Assembly: GCA_003999685.1 (NCBI GenBank)
Contig: CP021222.1
Coordinates: 3,224,001-3,288,000 of the forward strand
Direction: 5' to 3'
Origin: Taiwanofungus camphoratus
Taxonomy: Eukaryota; Basidiomycota; Agaricomycetes; Polyporales; Taiwanofungaceae
Length of the DNA: 64,000 bases
Shown: positions 12,437 to 23,798 of the stretch, in pieces
Position numbering within the stretch: the stretch's first letter is position 1
Layout: the number at the start of each line of letters is the position of its first letter
The notes under the pieces: model-generated
What the model was told of the DNA's origin: nothing
Seen by the model: the letters and a program-made list of their open reading frames with translations, nothing else
Database searches by the model: none
Made by a program: the position numbers and the translations under genes

Positions 12437-13702
12437 CTAAGACGAGGCGCAAGATCCACAGATCGTGATTATTTCAGAAGTACAGATTTCGGGGAGGAAA
12501 CAAGAATGAATATATACAGAATAAAAATTACGTGCGCCAATGGCGACTATGGCAGCCTCTCGAGCCAGCCTACCCTCCGGAACCATGTTTGGTAATTCCG
12601 CAATTTGTCCGTAAAGATTGGCCTCAACGATTGCCACCTTCAAAGCAGACCGACATCTTCTCGAGTACGGCAGCTGTAGGTAAGGTGATCTAAGATGTAG
12701 GAATTTCTTCCCCATCGGGTCCTATAACGGTGATTGTGATACCACACTCCTCACCACTCTGGGAGGTGATGAGTGCAAGACCAGACACTAAGGTTGCAAA
12801 ACGCACTTCATCCGGTCCAGATGGGGATGGTGAGGATTGAAGGATGGTAAGAATGACCGGCGCCAGGTTGAGTGTGCAATGGGAAGATTCCATGACCGTC
12901 GCTCGACTCAGAAAACGGAGGATGACGCTGAGAGAAATGCTTTCAGTTAGATTTGCAAGCCTTGGTCACGAATAGTGCCGTACGGATACCAGGGAGAAAT
13001 CGAAAGTAAAGCTTGGTTTATAATTTCACATTGTGGCCACGAACCTCATTGTGGCCGGAAGCGATGGGGCCAAAGCAAACATAGACGCCACATGTATTGC
13101 TGGGGACTGGGGATAAAACTAACAATATTGACGCCACATTTGTGACTTGATGTTCAGCGTTCTTTATCAGTATAAGTCGCTTCGAGTCGGCAAGAAAGCT
13201 GTAATAACCGCTCACAAGGTATGCATTCTTCATTTCGTCGAGGGACCAGTGTACACTCTCTCACAAACTGGATGATATCACAGGCCTCGGGTGGCCTAAA
13301 TTTTCCAGGTTGAACATTTGCCCCAGTAGCACAGGGAGGACAACAAACCCAAGAGGGCAGCCATGTGCATGCTCGCCAATTGAATACATACACCATCGCC
13401 TCAATCACTTCACGCACCCTTTCCCACAGCTGGTATTCCCAAAAATGCAGAGCATTATCAATTTTCGACGATGACCGCACGCCTGTCGAGGGCCACCTAG
13501 TTGTTCGACAAGGGAAAGTTCTCGAAAAGACATAACTGGCATCTTCCAAGACTGCAAAGCCGTCATTTGCAGAAGCGCCTGCAGGTGAACTAGTCAAATT
13601 GTCACAAGCAAGACATGCATGGAATTGGAGGCGTCGAAGTTGGCATGGTAGAGGTCCAAAGGCTCCTCCGGCGGCGCGGACCATTCCTGTTCCATCAGGC
13701 AT
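12437..13702 (-). other. unrecognised minus-strand open frames, gene status unclear
   Basis: Frames at 13702..13154 (182 aa, Cys-rich, no known domain), 13233..13018, 12893..12690 and 12715..12437 lie in the same orientation and could be exons of one gene or the remains of one. The 12893 frame ends ITVIGPDGEEIPTS before a stop, then a second frame continues with VAIVEANLYGQIAELPNMV. No clean GT-AG join between them was found. No family is recognised; a decayed gene is as likely as a live one. Confidence 0.25.
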
Positions 13703-14922
13703 GGTGGTCTTCTGCGATATTACGGGCGTAGATCTTCAGGGCCGATTGGCGGAGTTCTCTCCCAACTGAGTGAGTGGTGGGATATTGGATTCGGATCTCA
13801 CGATTTGTCCCATGGCCGCACGCACCGAAGCAGACTCGGAAACCAAGCGTGAAGCGAAAGACTTGTCGGAGAAAAGAAATATGCTTGAAAAAATGATTTA
13901 CAAGATTGAGTTGAAGGTACTGGATACGAGCATGGCGTGAATGTGGGAGTTTTGCAATTTAAATCAGCCCTTTTAACGTGATAACCCACTTTAAACCTTC
14001 AAGAGCGGGGCAGCCAATTCATGCGTGAGACCATCACGCTGACATAGAACCCCGATGTCAGAGAAGAGATAGCACCCGGAAACAAGTCACGTAGCGACGG
14101 AGTACTGTCTTTGAAAATGACTTGCACGAAACGGAATCCGTTTCCAGAGTTGTGGTCAGGGCCAGTCGTTGAGCCCCGTCGGCGCGCTTTATGAAAAGCT
14201 CATCAGCTTCGCGCTATGTGCGCAGGATACGAGCACTATGGCGCTTCGACTTCATGAATTGTGGTCATTTGAGAATTTGTTCAAAGGGGAGGCAAGAGCC
14301 GCAATTTGAATGATGAACAGTGGGTTCAGCGCATATTGACGATATGAAGGCATGTTCCACTCTCGGGATCATACCGTCTGTCGGTGCTGGAGGTGCTACA
14401 TTTCGCCAATATGAAAGTGAACATATACAAATATATAGAAAGGAGTGAACGTCGAATTACCTTGGCTGTCTTGTCTCGCTGTGGTGGAAATAGACAACTT
14501 CGCAGCCTCTCTGCATCCAGTATCGCGATGAGAACGTTTGTGTTATTGGAATTGCACAATCTAATGCATTGAGAGGTCTTCCTATACCAAAAAGCCAAGG
14601 ACGGAAATTGCTGGAGGTATCTCACGACGAGCGTTGAGACCAAGTCTGACTACGCGCGCCTCATCAAGTTATCGCCGTCAAGTCGTGTAACGCACGCCAC
14701 TCTCGAGTTACACCCGCTGATGGATTGCGAGCCCACAGCCACGAAACATGACAGTGTCTCAGCTTCTGGTTCGTTAGGGTTTGCTACAAAGAAAAGAGCA
14801 CAAGACAGTTAATCACGCTTCACAAAGCTCACTGACATTCCAACGCGAGCCCGTTCGATGCTTATATACTAATATACATGAGAATGCAACAGAGGCAATG
14901 GCAGCAGACTGGCTAACGCCTC
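13703..14922. other. intergenic; right end is duplicated 3' flank of the acidic-family genes
   Basis: Up to about 14680 nothing is recognisable. From about 14690 the sequence (GTAACGCACGCCACTC and following) recurs near 16552, inverted near 23240-23360, and partly near 34030-34100. It is the downstream flank copied together with the acidic gene family. Confidence 0.6.
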
Positions 14923-15596
14923 TCATTGCCAACACCAGTCAATAGCGTCTACATGCCATCTTGGCACCTCGTCCGTCTCGACTTCCTTTGCTAGCTCCTT
15001 TCCAAAGGCCTTGATAGCGTCTTCTGGCGGGATATTTTTGAAGAGATAATTGGTGTATAGCGAGACGATTCGAGAATCATCATCGCGCAGAGGTAGCTCA
15101 ATACGGAGAGAGCCCGTAGGAAATTGCAGTCCAAGACGCCCCGCCATAAAACTGAGGGCATCCTCCATGGTACGGTGTGTGTCGACATGAGGCCCGCCTG
15201 CTTCTTCCTCGTCATCATCGTCATCATCACATAAGTCTTCTTCCCCATCAGAACCCCACATATCCTGGGAGTGCGCCTGTATCTGGTGCTCCTTCGCATA
15301 ACGCAACAAGTCGTCCGCCTTGACGAGCCAGCCAAAATGCATCATAGGTGGCTTCATGGATTGTTTGCGATGCGGCACGAGAGCTAAAGGCAGGCTGTCA
15401 AATGGTGCGGGATTCAAGACACCCATGAAATCCTAATATGAATGAACATCAATGAACAAATGACTTTGAGCAGCAGGCGTACCGCACGGGTGACTTTTCT
15501 CCGGATAGGCACAAATGGGAATTTGAGTGCTCGCTGAGTCTCGGGGGAGTCTACCAATGGAGGCAGGTTGGTTGGAACGCGGGCGAGAGTAGACAT
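14923..15596 (-). CDS. acidic two-exon family protein, copy 1
   Basis: Exons 15596..15483 and 15432..14923 (50-nt intron), 207 aa. No known domain is recognised. The first exon ends in a basic KFPFVPIRRKVTRA stretch. The second has a conserved segment (MMHFGWLVKADDLLRYAKEH), a hypervariable run of Asp/Glu at about residues 95-110, and a C-terminal part with VSLYTNYLFKNIPPEDAIKA ending in DWCWQ. Conserved Trp and hydrophobic residues around the acidic loop suggest a folded soluble protein, but the function is unknown. It is one of six full copies in this cluster and in the same orientation as copy 2. Its promoter has the family E-box. Confidence 0.82.
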
Positions 15597-15694
15597 GATG
15601 AGTAGCCTTAGATGGATGTTTACTATTGAGTTCGGCGTGCTCAATCCGAGTGAGCGTTCAACGTTCAACATTGGCTACTTTCATGAACAGCTCA

Positions 15695-15702
15695 TCACGT
15701 GA
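15695..15702. promoter_or_regulatory. palindromic E-box TCACGTGA upstream of family copy 1
   Basis: Lies about 100 bp upstream of the ATG at 15596. The same octamer stands 64-105 bp upstream of copies 3-6. CACGTG is the core bound by bHLH factors; that it works here is inference. Confidence 0.55.
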
Positions 15703-16110
15703 GTGAAAGCGGCCATGGCCACAAGCTGGACGAGGTGTCCCAGATGTTGAATCTTACCCAAGGATCATTTGACATTCATTCTGGTTGTACAGACCGTGTT
15801 ACGCGCAGTGCCACTGCTACGGGTCAAGAAGTAGTTGAACTTCCACTGCCGTCCATAGATAATATTAGTGCCGCCAGCAATGGATGTCCAGCGTTGCTCA
15901 TTTGCGAGCTGATAAGTCCACCAAGCGCTATCCCGATGTTATCGCAGCAATGAAGTTGCAATAGGAAGAAGGCCAGGAAGATCGTGCTTTGTTTGTAGTG
16001 GAAATCAAGACCTTACCTTACCTATAGTACAGTGCGAGGACTGAAAAAGAAAATTTGATAGTGTCCTCGTCTGGGCTCTTGTCGGGGTAACAGTTTGTGT
16101 AGATGAAGGA
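15703..16110 (+). pseudogene. decayed copy of the PD-(D/E)XK-like gene
   Basis: The plus-strand text KLDEVSQMLNLTQ..SFDIHSGCTDRVT..QEVVELPLPSIDNISAAS aligns with the minus-strand relic at 23799-24756, followed by RYPD and FVVEIKT remnants near 15930-16015. It carries a shortened middle, a frame change after ISAAS, and in-frame stops (for example TAG near 15961). It is clearly non-functional. Confidence 0.65.
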
Positions 16111-16790
16111 TCAATAATACGAAAGCCCTTGATACGCAAGGGGTTCTCGATGCAAAGGGATGCTGAGGAAATTGCAATCCGATGTGGCCAGCGATAAAGA
16201 TTGATTAGCAATTGATATGTGAGCAAAAAACATATGATGCTTTCCAGGTACCACGCAGTTGCACTCAGTCTTATCCGAACGGGCGGCGTCATCAACAACC
16301 ATCCTCTCCAAGTCCATCGCCAACAAGGTGATCAAAAAATTGGCTAAATCACCGATATGCACAGAAACCGTCAAAATCAGGAGATTATGTCGATCAGGCA
16401 TATTGCGGTGAGATGGGGATGTGTCCGTGAATACATTGCCTCGCTTTGAGGAAAGTGCTAGTGATGTCTTGTTGAACTGTCCTTTGACCTTGGCCCAACG
16501 TTTCGATCACTGCTCGCCGACTCACACTCACAACGCCCATACACAATGTCGTGTAACGCACGCCACTCTTGAGTTACACCGGATGGATCGTGAGCCCACA
16601 GCCACGAAACATGACAGCGTCTCAGCTTCTGGTTTGTTAAGAAGTTTGCTACAAAGAAAAGGGCACAAGACAGTTAATCACGCTACATGAAGCTCACTGA
16701 CATTCCAATGCGAGCCCATTCAGGGCCAATATACTAATGTACATGAGAATATAACAGAGGGAACAACGAAAACAGGCTAGTTAACGCCTC
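16111..16790. other. duplicated flank sequence, no gene
   Basis: 16325-16450 (GGTGATCAAAAAATTGGC and following) recurs inverted around 23440-23600. 16550-16700 is the same downstream flank as 14690-14850. It marks segmental duplication, not coding sequence. Confidence 0.6.
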
Positions 16791-17460
16791 TCATACCCAA
16801 TGCCAATTTATACCATCTAGATACCATTTTGGGACCTCGTCCGTCTTAAGCTCCTTTGCTAGCTCCTTTCCAAAAACCTCGATAACATCTTCGGATGGGA
16901 TTTCCTTGAAGTAATAATTGGTGTAAAGTGAGACAATCCGGAATCCACCAATGCGCAGAGGGATTTCGATAGAGAGAGAACGGTCAGGAAATTGCAGCCC
17001 GAGACGCCCTGCCATGAAACCGAGGGCAGCTTCCATAGTACGCCTTGGGTCTAACTGAGGTTTATTGGCTTCTTCTTCTTCTTCGTCGTCGTCGTCCTCT
17101 TCATCTGAAAATGATACCTCCTGCCTGTGCACCCTTATCTGGTGTTCTTCCGCATAGCGCAACAAGTCGTCCGCTTCGACCAGCCAGCCAAAATGCATGA
17201 TGGGTGGCTTCATGGACTGCTTACGACGAGGCATAAGAGCAAAAGGAAGGCTGTCGAATGGAGCCAATTTCGTGGCTTCCATAGCATCCTGATATGAATG
17301 AATGATGCTCGTAGTAGTCACACACATTTAGCAGTAGACATACCGCGCGGGTGATTCTTCTCCGAACAGGCACGAACGGAAACTTGAGGTCTCGCTGAAC
17401 ATCTGGGGAGTCTACTGATGGAGGTAGCGTTGTCGTAAGGTGAACAATAGTAGACGTCAT
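16791..17460 (-). CDS. acidic two-exon family protein, copy 2 (COX16-linked, probable founder)
   Basis: Exons 17460..17344 and 17288..16791, 204 aa. It is the most divergent member: exon 1 begins MTSTIVHLTTTLPPSVDSP, exon 2 starts DAMEATKLAPFDSLPF, and the acidic loop is DEEDDDDEEEEE. It is divergently paired with COX16, with only 102 bp between the two ATGs, and lacks the TCACGTGA box found in the other copies. The two exon-1 relics at 30148 and 32969 resemble this copy, and each is likewise paired with a COX16 relic. The shattered duplicates therefore derive from this locus. Function unknown. Confidence 0.82.
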
Positions 17461-17562
17461 GGTCAACGCTGGACATGCACTGCAGTGAGCGTTGAAATGC
17501 GTCGATCGGCGAACACATTTCCAAATACAGTCACAGTACCTTGGTCACAAACCTTGAACACG

Positions 17563-18058
17563 ATGCCAACCTTTCCTTCGCATCCTCTGAATACCTCCCC
17601 CATTCACCGCACGCTGCGGAAATACCCTCTCCTCTTCGGCGTGCCCTTTGTTGTCATCATCGTTGGCGCCTCATTTGGGCTACAGAGTTTTACGCAGACA
17701 CGATATGACCTCCAGGACCAGAAGGTATCACAGGTACGGGCGGGACTCTTCTTTCTCTTACCATGACATGCCCCTGACATTGGACGGATGCTCGTACTCA
17801 CGCTCGGTCGCTCAGGTGAATAAGGAGCAAGAGCTGGGACTGGCGAAGAGTCGCAAGAAGTTTGACATCAGGGAAGAGTACTTCGTACGTTGCACTTGCG
17901 TCGCATCCAATGTCTCGTGTTCTCAACCTATACAGAGACTCAATGCTGCACAAGATGAAGATTGGGAGCCTAAGCGGATAGAGCGGCCAAAAGGCCTCCC
18001 CGAGTGGGGAGTGCCGCCTTCCGAGCCTCCGTCCAAGCCGACAAATGCTTCATCTTAG
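17563..18058 (+). CDS. COX16: cytochrome c oxidase assembly protein COX16
   Basis: Exons 17563..17733, 17816..17884 and 17936..18058, 120 aa. One transmembrane helix (LLFGVPFVVIIVGASFGLQS, residues about 23-42) is followed by the family signature FTQTRYDLQDQKV, then SRKKFDIREEYF and WEPKRIERPKGLPEWG. Family knowledge: COX16 is an inner-mitochondrial-membrane factor needed for assembly of cytochrome oxidase. The length matches other fungal members. It converges on RPN7, with stop codons 170 bp apart. Three broken inverted copies lie at 28821-29279, 29907-30053 and 32417-32867. Confidence 0.95.
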
Positions 18059-18227
18059 CATGTGTGCATCAAGCTCGTACGTTGAAGTTGTCACGCTGCG
18101 TCTTCCATTCGTGTAGCGTACCCGGGAACCGATACGATGGCCAGAGCGTGTCACCTGCTCTTACCGGATGGCACACCAAGAAGAAATCAAAGCTCCACTA
18201 TGCATCGACCAGCCCATCATTCTACGC

Positions 18228-19756
18228 TCAGTACAATACTTTACTCAATCTCTGTACCGCATTAAGCAAGATATCGCCCTGCCGGATCACCGTTTCGTAT
18301 TGCGCATTTTTGAGTGGTGGCCGATTTGTCTCGACGACTCCATGTACTTTGTCTATCGTACAATGGAGGCGGCCGGATGCGATGAATCGTGACAGCTCGC
18401 TGGGAACGGGGGAATGGGTTAGCAATCATTGAGTGGGACAGACAGACGTACCTATCGACGAAGTCTACGCTCACGCCAAACGACCGCGCCAAACTATCGA
18501 GGGTCAAGCTACGGTATGACTCGAGAAGCTGGCTATACGCAAGAATGCGCATCTCACGAACGTAGAAGCGGGTGTGCGGCGAGAGTAGGCGGGAGGGGAG
18601 GAACTTTGTTTGCTCGAGAGTTGCTACATTGCAGACATGTTCAACAGCATGGTAGTGTCTGGGAAGCATCACACGTACCGAGTGCGAGGAAGAATTTGTC
18701 ATAATGCGAATCGTACAAGTTCTTGATAAGGTCCGCCAGTGCCGGTAGTTCAGGGAGGACCTGGTTGACTTCTGGTGCTGCAATGAGCTGTCGGGATTCG
18801 TCAACTTTCCGAGCATGACAAGACACATCGAACAAACAGGTCATACCTTCTTCTTCAGATCAACTCGCTTCAGTGTCAACACGTTGGCGATGATTGTATA
18901 TGCAACGAAGTCGTTGTTCGAGATCAGCTCTGTTGCTGTAAATGTCGAAAGCGCGTCAAGCAGAAGTTCACCGCCCCGCTTGAATTGCCGGATGGAGAGG
19001 AGGTGCACTCCGCGGTAGACTTTGAGACGATTGCGCCTGTCCCAATCACCGCCCTGCTCAACCAACCTAGGAGAAAGTATTGGCTCAGCTTCTTCGTAGA
19101 AAGGAGACACTACATACTCTTCTGCCTTGGCAAGATTTGTGGTGATCATTTGGAAATCACCGAAGAAGAAGCCGATTCTAATCAGCGTAAGGATGATGTC
19201 TATTCGCGAGCCCAACCCCGGCGTTTTCTCCAGTGCCACTTTTTGTGCTTCAATTGCTTTCTCCTGGAGCGCGAGTATGAGTGAACGAGCTGCTTAGCAT
19301 TTGTGAGGCCGACACGCGCACCCTCTCTCCGATCTTCGTGAAGTAGTTCGCTCGTGCCTGCAGTGCGTCTGCGATATCAGACTCACCCTCCGTCTGCTCC
19401 GCCTCTGCTAGTCGTGCATCAAGTTTCTCGAGTTCCAACTTGTTTGCCTTGTCCATGGTCTCGAGGAGGGCCTGGTCCAGCGGAAGTTCCGAAGCGGCCG
19501 TGATTACGCGGTAATAGGGTGCCATCTCTGCGGTTCCAGCAGCATTCACGCGTCAGGATATGCAAATTGACGGAATAAGCACATATCGTCTCATAGCAGT
19601 ATGAGACCTTGGACTGCACGTACGATCGGCCTGAATGCCTGCGAGAAGCTCTTTTCGTGCATTATCATGAAGGTGTGAGAATTCTGGCTTTGCAAGGACG
19701 AACAGGTGTTGCGGAAGCGCAAGGTTTGGGATGGGGAGAACAACGTCGTCGGGCAT
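18228..19756 (-). CDS. RPN7: 26S proteasome regulatory (lid) subunit RPN7
   Basis: Seven exons: 19756..19624, 19527..19322, 19263..19118, 19066..18847, 18787..18679, 18623..18452 and 18399..18228, giving 385 aa, the usual length. The N-terminal helical part ([35 protein letters not shown]) leads to a C-terminal PCI domain ([59 protein letters not shown]). Family knowledge: RPN7 (PSMD6) sits in the lid and contacts RPN3 and RPN6. Divergent from RPN6 over a 210-bp spacer. Its 3' end was copied along with COX16 to 28566-28651. Confidence 0.95.
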
Positions 19757-19966
19757 GGCAAGTTACAGAGTCGGTGGGCTCAGCGTGACAATTGTGAAAT
19801 TGAGCACTACAGCTAGAGGTCCTCTGTAGGACGGTCGCTGGGTCGACGCGTCAGTGCAGCACAAGTTCCCACGTCCCTCGACGCGTCACCGTCGCGTGCA
19901 CCCTGTCCTCATACTCACCGGCAGGTTATTCAAACACCTCATATCCACCTCACTCTTGTCTTGAAT
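19757..19966. promoter_or_regulatory. bidirectional promoter of RPN7 and RPN6
   Basis: 210 bp between the two start codons must serve both proteasome lid genes. It contains a perfect 11-bp direct repeat TCGACGCGTCA at 19843-19853 and 19878-19888, each with an ACGCGT core. No copy of the yeast PACE element (GGTGGCAAA) is seen. The repeat is a candidate co-regulation site; this is inference. Confidence 0.6.
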
Positions 19967-22047
19967 ATGCCTTCCAAAGAGGAACTCTTGCAGGAAGCGC
20001 AGTCGCTTGTGAGCAAGAACCCCCAGAGAGCCGAGGCGATATACAAGGAGATCATCGGTGAGTCCATACCAATTCGCTTTTCAGGCTGTAGACATTCACG
20101 TCGATCACGCACGTAGCTACACCACTCAAAGAATATGCCGTGACAGAAGAGAGGGAACGGGAAATAAGGCATCAAGAGAGTGCGCTCGTAAAACTCGGTG
20201 AACTCTACCGAGACCGAAAGTAAGCAGCTCGCTCTGCCGGATCGCCCAAGTATCCTGCGCCGTGTCTGATAGCTTTCCCTCTACACAGGAATGCGCAAGG
20301 TGTATCTGAGGTTATCAAAATGTCCCGTTCCTTTGTCTCGTCAACAGCGAAAGCAAAGACCGCCAAACTCAGCACGTATTTTTCACCGCCGTCTGCACAT
20401 TTCTTACTAACAATTGATACACAGTTCGGACCCTACTTGACTGTTTCAACCCTATTCCAGCTAGTCAACAGATACAAATTGACGTCCTGACTGACAACAT
20501 TGAGTGGGCGAAGCGGGAAAAACGAATATTTTTGAAACACAGCTTCGAAACGAGGCTAGTGGGACTGTACGTCGACATTATCTGGCTTTTGATCCTATGA
20601 ATCGGCGTGTACTTGACGATATTACTTCATCGCCTAATTCTACAATATACTCTCCTGTCGCGTTTCGACACATTGTTCACTCTCGCTAACGCATAATTAC
20701 AGACAGCTAGAAACATCTCAATATAAACCCGCCCTTGCTCTCATCGATTCACTCCTCACGGAGCTTAAACGTCTAGACGACAAGATGATTCTCACAGAAG
20801 TTCATCTCTTTGAGAGCCGGGTATGGCGTGGCCTTGGAAATCTCTCAAAGGCAAAGGTATGCATTCAATTTGTGAACCTGCTTTTGGCATTTGATATATC
20901 CGTTGCGCCCACGCAGGCAGCGCTCACTTCGGCGCGAACAGCAGCCAACTCAATCTACTGCCCACCGCATCTGCAAGCAAGTCTTGATCTGCAGTCCGGC
21001 ATTCTCCACGCCGACGACAAGGATTACTCTACAGCGTACTCGTACTTCTTCGAGACGTTTGAGAATTTGAGCGCGCAAGACGATCCAGGCGCACTTGGAG
21101 CACTAAAGTACATGCTACTGTGTAAGGTCATGCTGAACCTGGTATGTCCGAAACGTGCGTGATACCTCAGTATGGAGCCTGACGAGCAATCTGTAGCCAG
21201 AAGATGTGACGTCTTTGCTTTCGATCAAGCTCGCACTGAAATATGCTCAATTACGGGACGTAGAGAGCATGCGTGCTATTGCGCGGGCACACCAGAAACG
21301 GAATTTGGCAGATTTCGAGAAGGCTCTGAAAGACTATCAACAAGGTAAACGCCGCTCTTTTCAGAGTTCGTGTGGGGCAGCGTACTCATAATTCGACCCC
21401 ACCCTCAAGAGCTATCTTCTGATCCAACAATCCGTACACATCTCTCTGCCCTGTATGATACCCTCCTCGAGCAGAATCTTCTGCGAATCGTCGAGCCCTA
21501 TTCTGTGGTCGAGGTCGAATACGTTGCGCAACAAGTTGGACAAGGCAGACAGGCGGTGGAGCTAAAGTCCGTCCGAGCATTTCTCTCACTTACTCTGAGT
21601 GGTGATTCTGATGTCATCGTTCATAGGCTGTCCCAAATGATCCTTGACAAGGTCTTCCATGGCGTCTTGGATCAAGGCAGGGGCTGTTTACTGGTGTTCG
21701 ACGAGCCAGAGGCAGATGTAAGGCGTTACTGATAAACTTCTAATGCGCTGCGTAATTGCACATCGCTCATTGGGCTCTGTTCCACTTTAACAGAATACAT
21801 ACGGAGCAGCGATTGATACTCTGGAACAAGTGGGTAAGGTAGTTGACTCACTCTACGCAAAGGTAATGTGCGGCAATATTATACTGAAAACCATTGCTGA
21901 TCACACTACTGCTTCTTTGAAATACGCAAACCTGTCGCAATGTCATTTTCTTCTACGACTTCAACTTCCCTTCTCACGCCGCTACCCGATCATCTCGCTC
22001 TACTTGCGTCGTCTATGTTTTATATCCAGACTGTTAAAATTGCATAG
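19967..22047 (+). CDS. RPN6: 26S proteasome regulatory (lid) subunit RPN6
   Basis: Eleven exons: 19967..20057, 20117..20219, 20289..20371, 20425..20566, 20703..20856, 20917..21141, 21197..21344, 21410..21566, 21627..21717, 21794..21862 and 22030..22047, giving 426 aa, as in PSMD11. Helical repeats ([37 protein letters not shown]) lead to a PCI domain ([46 protein letters not shown]). Family knowledge: RPN6 clamps the lid onto the core particle. Intron 3 must start with GC (A|GCACGT, branch CTAAC, acceptor ACAG); every GT alternative breaks the frame. The last exon is only 18 nt (TVKIA-stop), after a 167-nt intron. Confidence 0.95.
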
Positions 22048-22443
22048 CGCTGTGGTGTCACGGTTACTTTCACTTGCACCTTTGTTGTATCGATCACTTT
22101 TATCGTGTAAGATTTGCTCGTGTGCACAACGGCGTCGGCGGCCACTGGAGAGGCGTCGAATACTTCACTGAAAAGAAGGAACTGGTGCAGTTATCCGAGC
22201 TGTGGTCTGCCAGTGCAGGGCCGTCGTACAGTTGCGGAGGTCAGATTGTGTATGGGCATTGTGAGTCGGCGAGCTTTCATTGAAACGTTGGGCCAAGGTC
22301 GAAGAACAGTTGCTCAACAAGACATCGCTCAGCTCAAAGAGAGAAGCGCATAAAGCGCCTGGCCGCTTCCATTCACGTGATAAGTTGTACGTAGCCAATG
22401 TTGAACGAACTCAATTGTCAACATTCGTCTAAGGCTATTCAAC
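22048..22443. other. RPN6 3' flank and duplicated upstream region of family copy 3
   Basis: From about 22200 the sequence matches the inverted flank near 16440-16560 (GTGAGTCGGCGAGC, AAACGTTGGGCCAAGGTC). It runs into the standard family promoter: CGCCTGGCCGCTTCCA, the E-box, then CAACATTCGTCTAAGGCT before the ATG. Confidence 0.6.
22373..22380. promoter_or_regulatory. palindromic E-box TCACGTGA upstream of family copy 3
   Basis: 64 bp upstream of the ATG at 22444, in a promoter nearly identical to those of copies 4-6. Confidence 0.55.
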
Positions 22444-23120
22444 ATGTCTACTCTCACCCGCGTTCCAACCAACCTGCCTCCATCGGTAGACTCCCCCGGG
22501 ACTCAGCGAGCACTCAAATTCCCATTTGTGCCTATCGGGAGAAAAGTCACCCGCGCGGTGTGCCTGCTGCTCAAAGTCATTTGTTCATTGATGTTCATTC
22601 ATATTAGGATTTCATGGGTGTCTTGAATCCCGCACCATTTGACAGCCTGCCTTTAGTTCTCGTGCCGCATCGCAAACAATCCATGAAGCCACCTATCATG
22701 CATTTTGGCTGGCTCGTTGAGGCGGACAAGTTGTTGCGCTATGCGAAGGAGCACCAGATACAGGTGTACTACCAGGATATGTGGGGTTCCGATGAGGAAG
22801 AAGACCTTTCTGATGATGACGATGACGACGATGAGGAAGAAGCAAGTGGGCCTCATTTAAGCCCGGAGCGTACGATGAAGGATGCCCTCAGTTTTATGGC
22901 GGGGCGACTTGGACTGCAATTCCCTCCAGGCTCTCTCCGTCCTGAGCTACCTCTGCGCGATGATGAATCTCAAATCGTCTCGATATACACGAATTACACC
23001 TTCAAAAATATCCCGCCGGAAGATGCTATCAAAGCCTTCGGAAAGGAGCTAGCAAAGGAAGTCGAGACGGACGAGGTGCCAAGATGGCATATCGACGGTA
23101 TTGACTGGTGTTGGCACTGA
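22444..23120 (+). CDS. acidic two-exon family protein, copy 3
   Basis: Exons 22444..22557 and 22608..23120, 208 aa. Same plan as the other copies; the acidic loop is one residue longer than in copy 4 (DDDDDDDEEE) and the C-terminus is DGIDWCWH. The frame is intact and all splice sites are canonical, so it could be expressed. Its neighbour RPN6 is on the same strand 400 bp upstream. Function unknown. Confidence 0.82.
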
Positions 23121-23798
23121 GAGGCGTTAGCCAGTCTGCTACCGTTGCCTCTGTTGCATTCTCATGTATATTAGTATATAAGCATCGAACGGGCTTGCGT
23201 TGGAATGTCAGTGAGCTTTGTGAAGCGTGATTAACTGTCTTGTGCTCTTTTCTTTGTAGCAAACCCTCTTAGGAAACCAGAAGCTGAGACACTGTCATGT
23301 TTCGTGGCTGTGGGCTCACAATCCATCTGCGGGTGTAACTCGAGAGTGGCGTGTGTTACACGACATTGTGTGTGGGTTGTGAGTCAGTGAGCAGTAATTG
23401 AAACGTTGGGCCAAGGTCAAAGAACAGTTGTTCAACAAGACATCACTCTGCTGAAAGCGAGGCAGTGTATTCACGGACACACCGCAATATGCAGATCGAC
23501 ATAATCTCCTGGTTTTGACAGTTTCTGCATATATCAGTGATTTAGCCAATCTTTTGATCACCGTGTTGACGATGGACTTGATGGTTGTTGATGACACCGC
23601 CCGTTCGGATAAGAATGTGCACTACGGTTTATACAGCTACTAGTAGTCACCTTTCGACAAATTCATTCTTGTTCCACCGGAACAGTCCATAATATACAAC
23701 GGATTCCTGACAATTGTATGCTATGTACATCAATTCAGGATGTTATTATGACGAATGGAGTTTAGGGAAAACATTGATTGAGTACAACAAAAGCTATA
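23121..23798. other. duplicated downstream flank, no gene
   Basis: 23150-23360 repeats the family 3' flank (TGTATATTAGTATATAAGCA and the segment seen inverted at 14690-14880). 23440-23600 is the inverted counterpart of 16325-16450. Confidence 0.6.
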
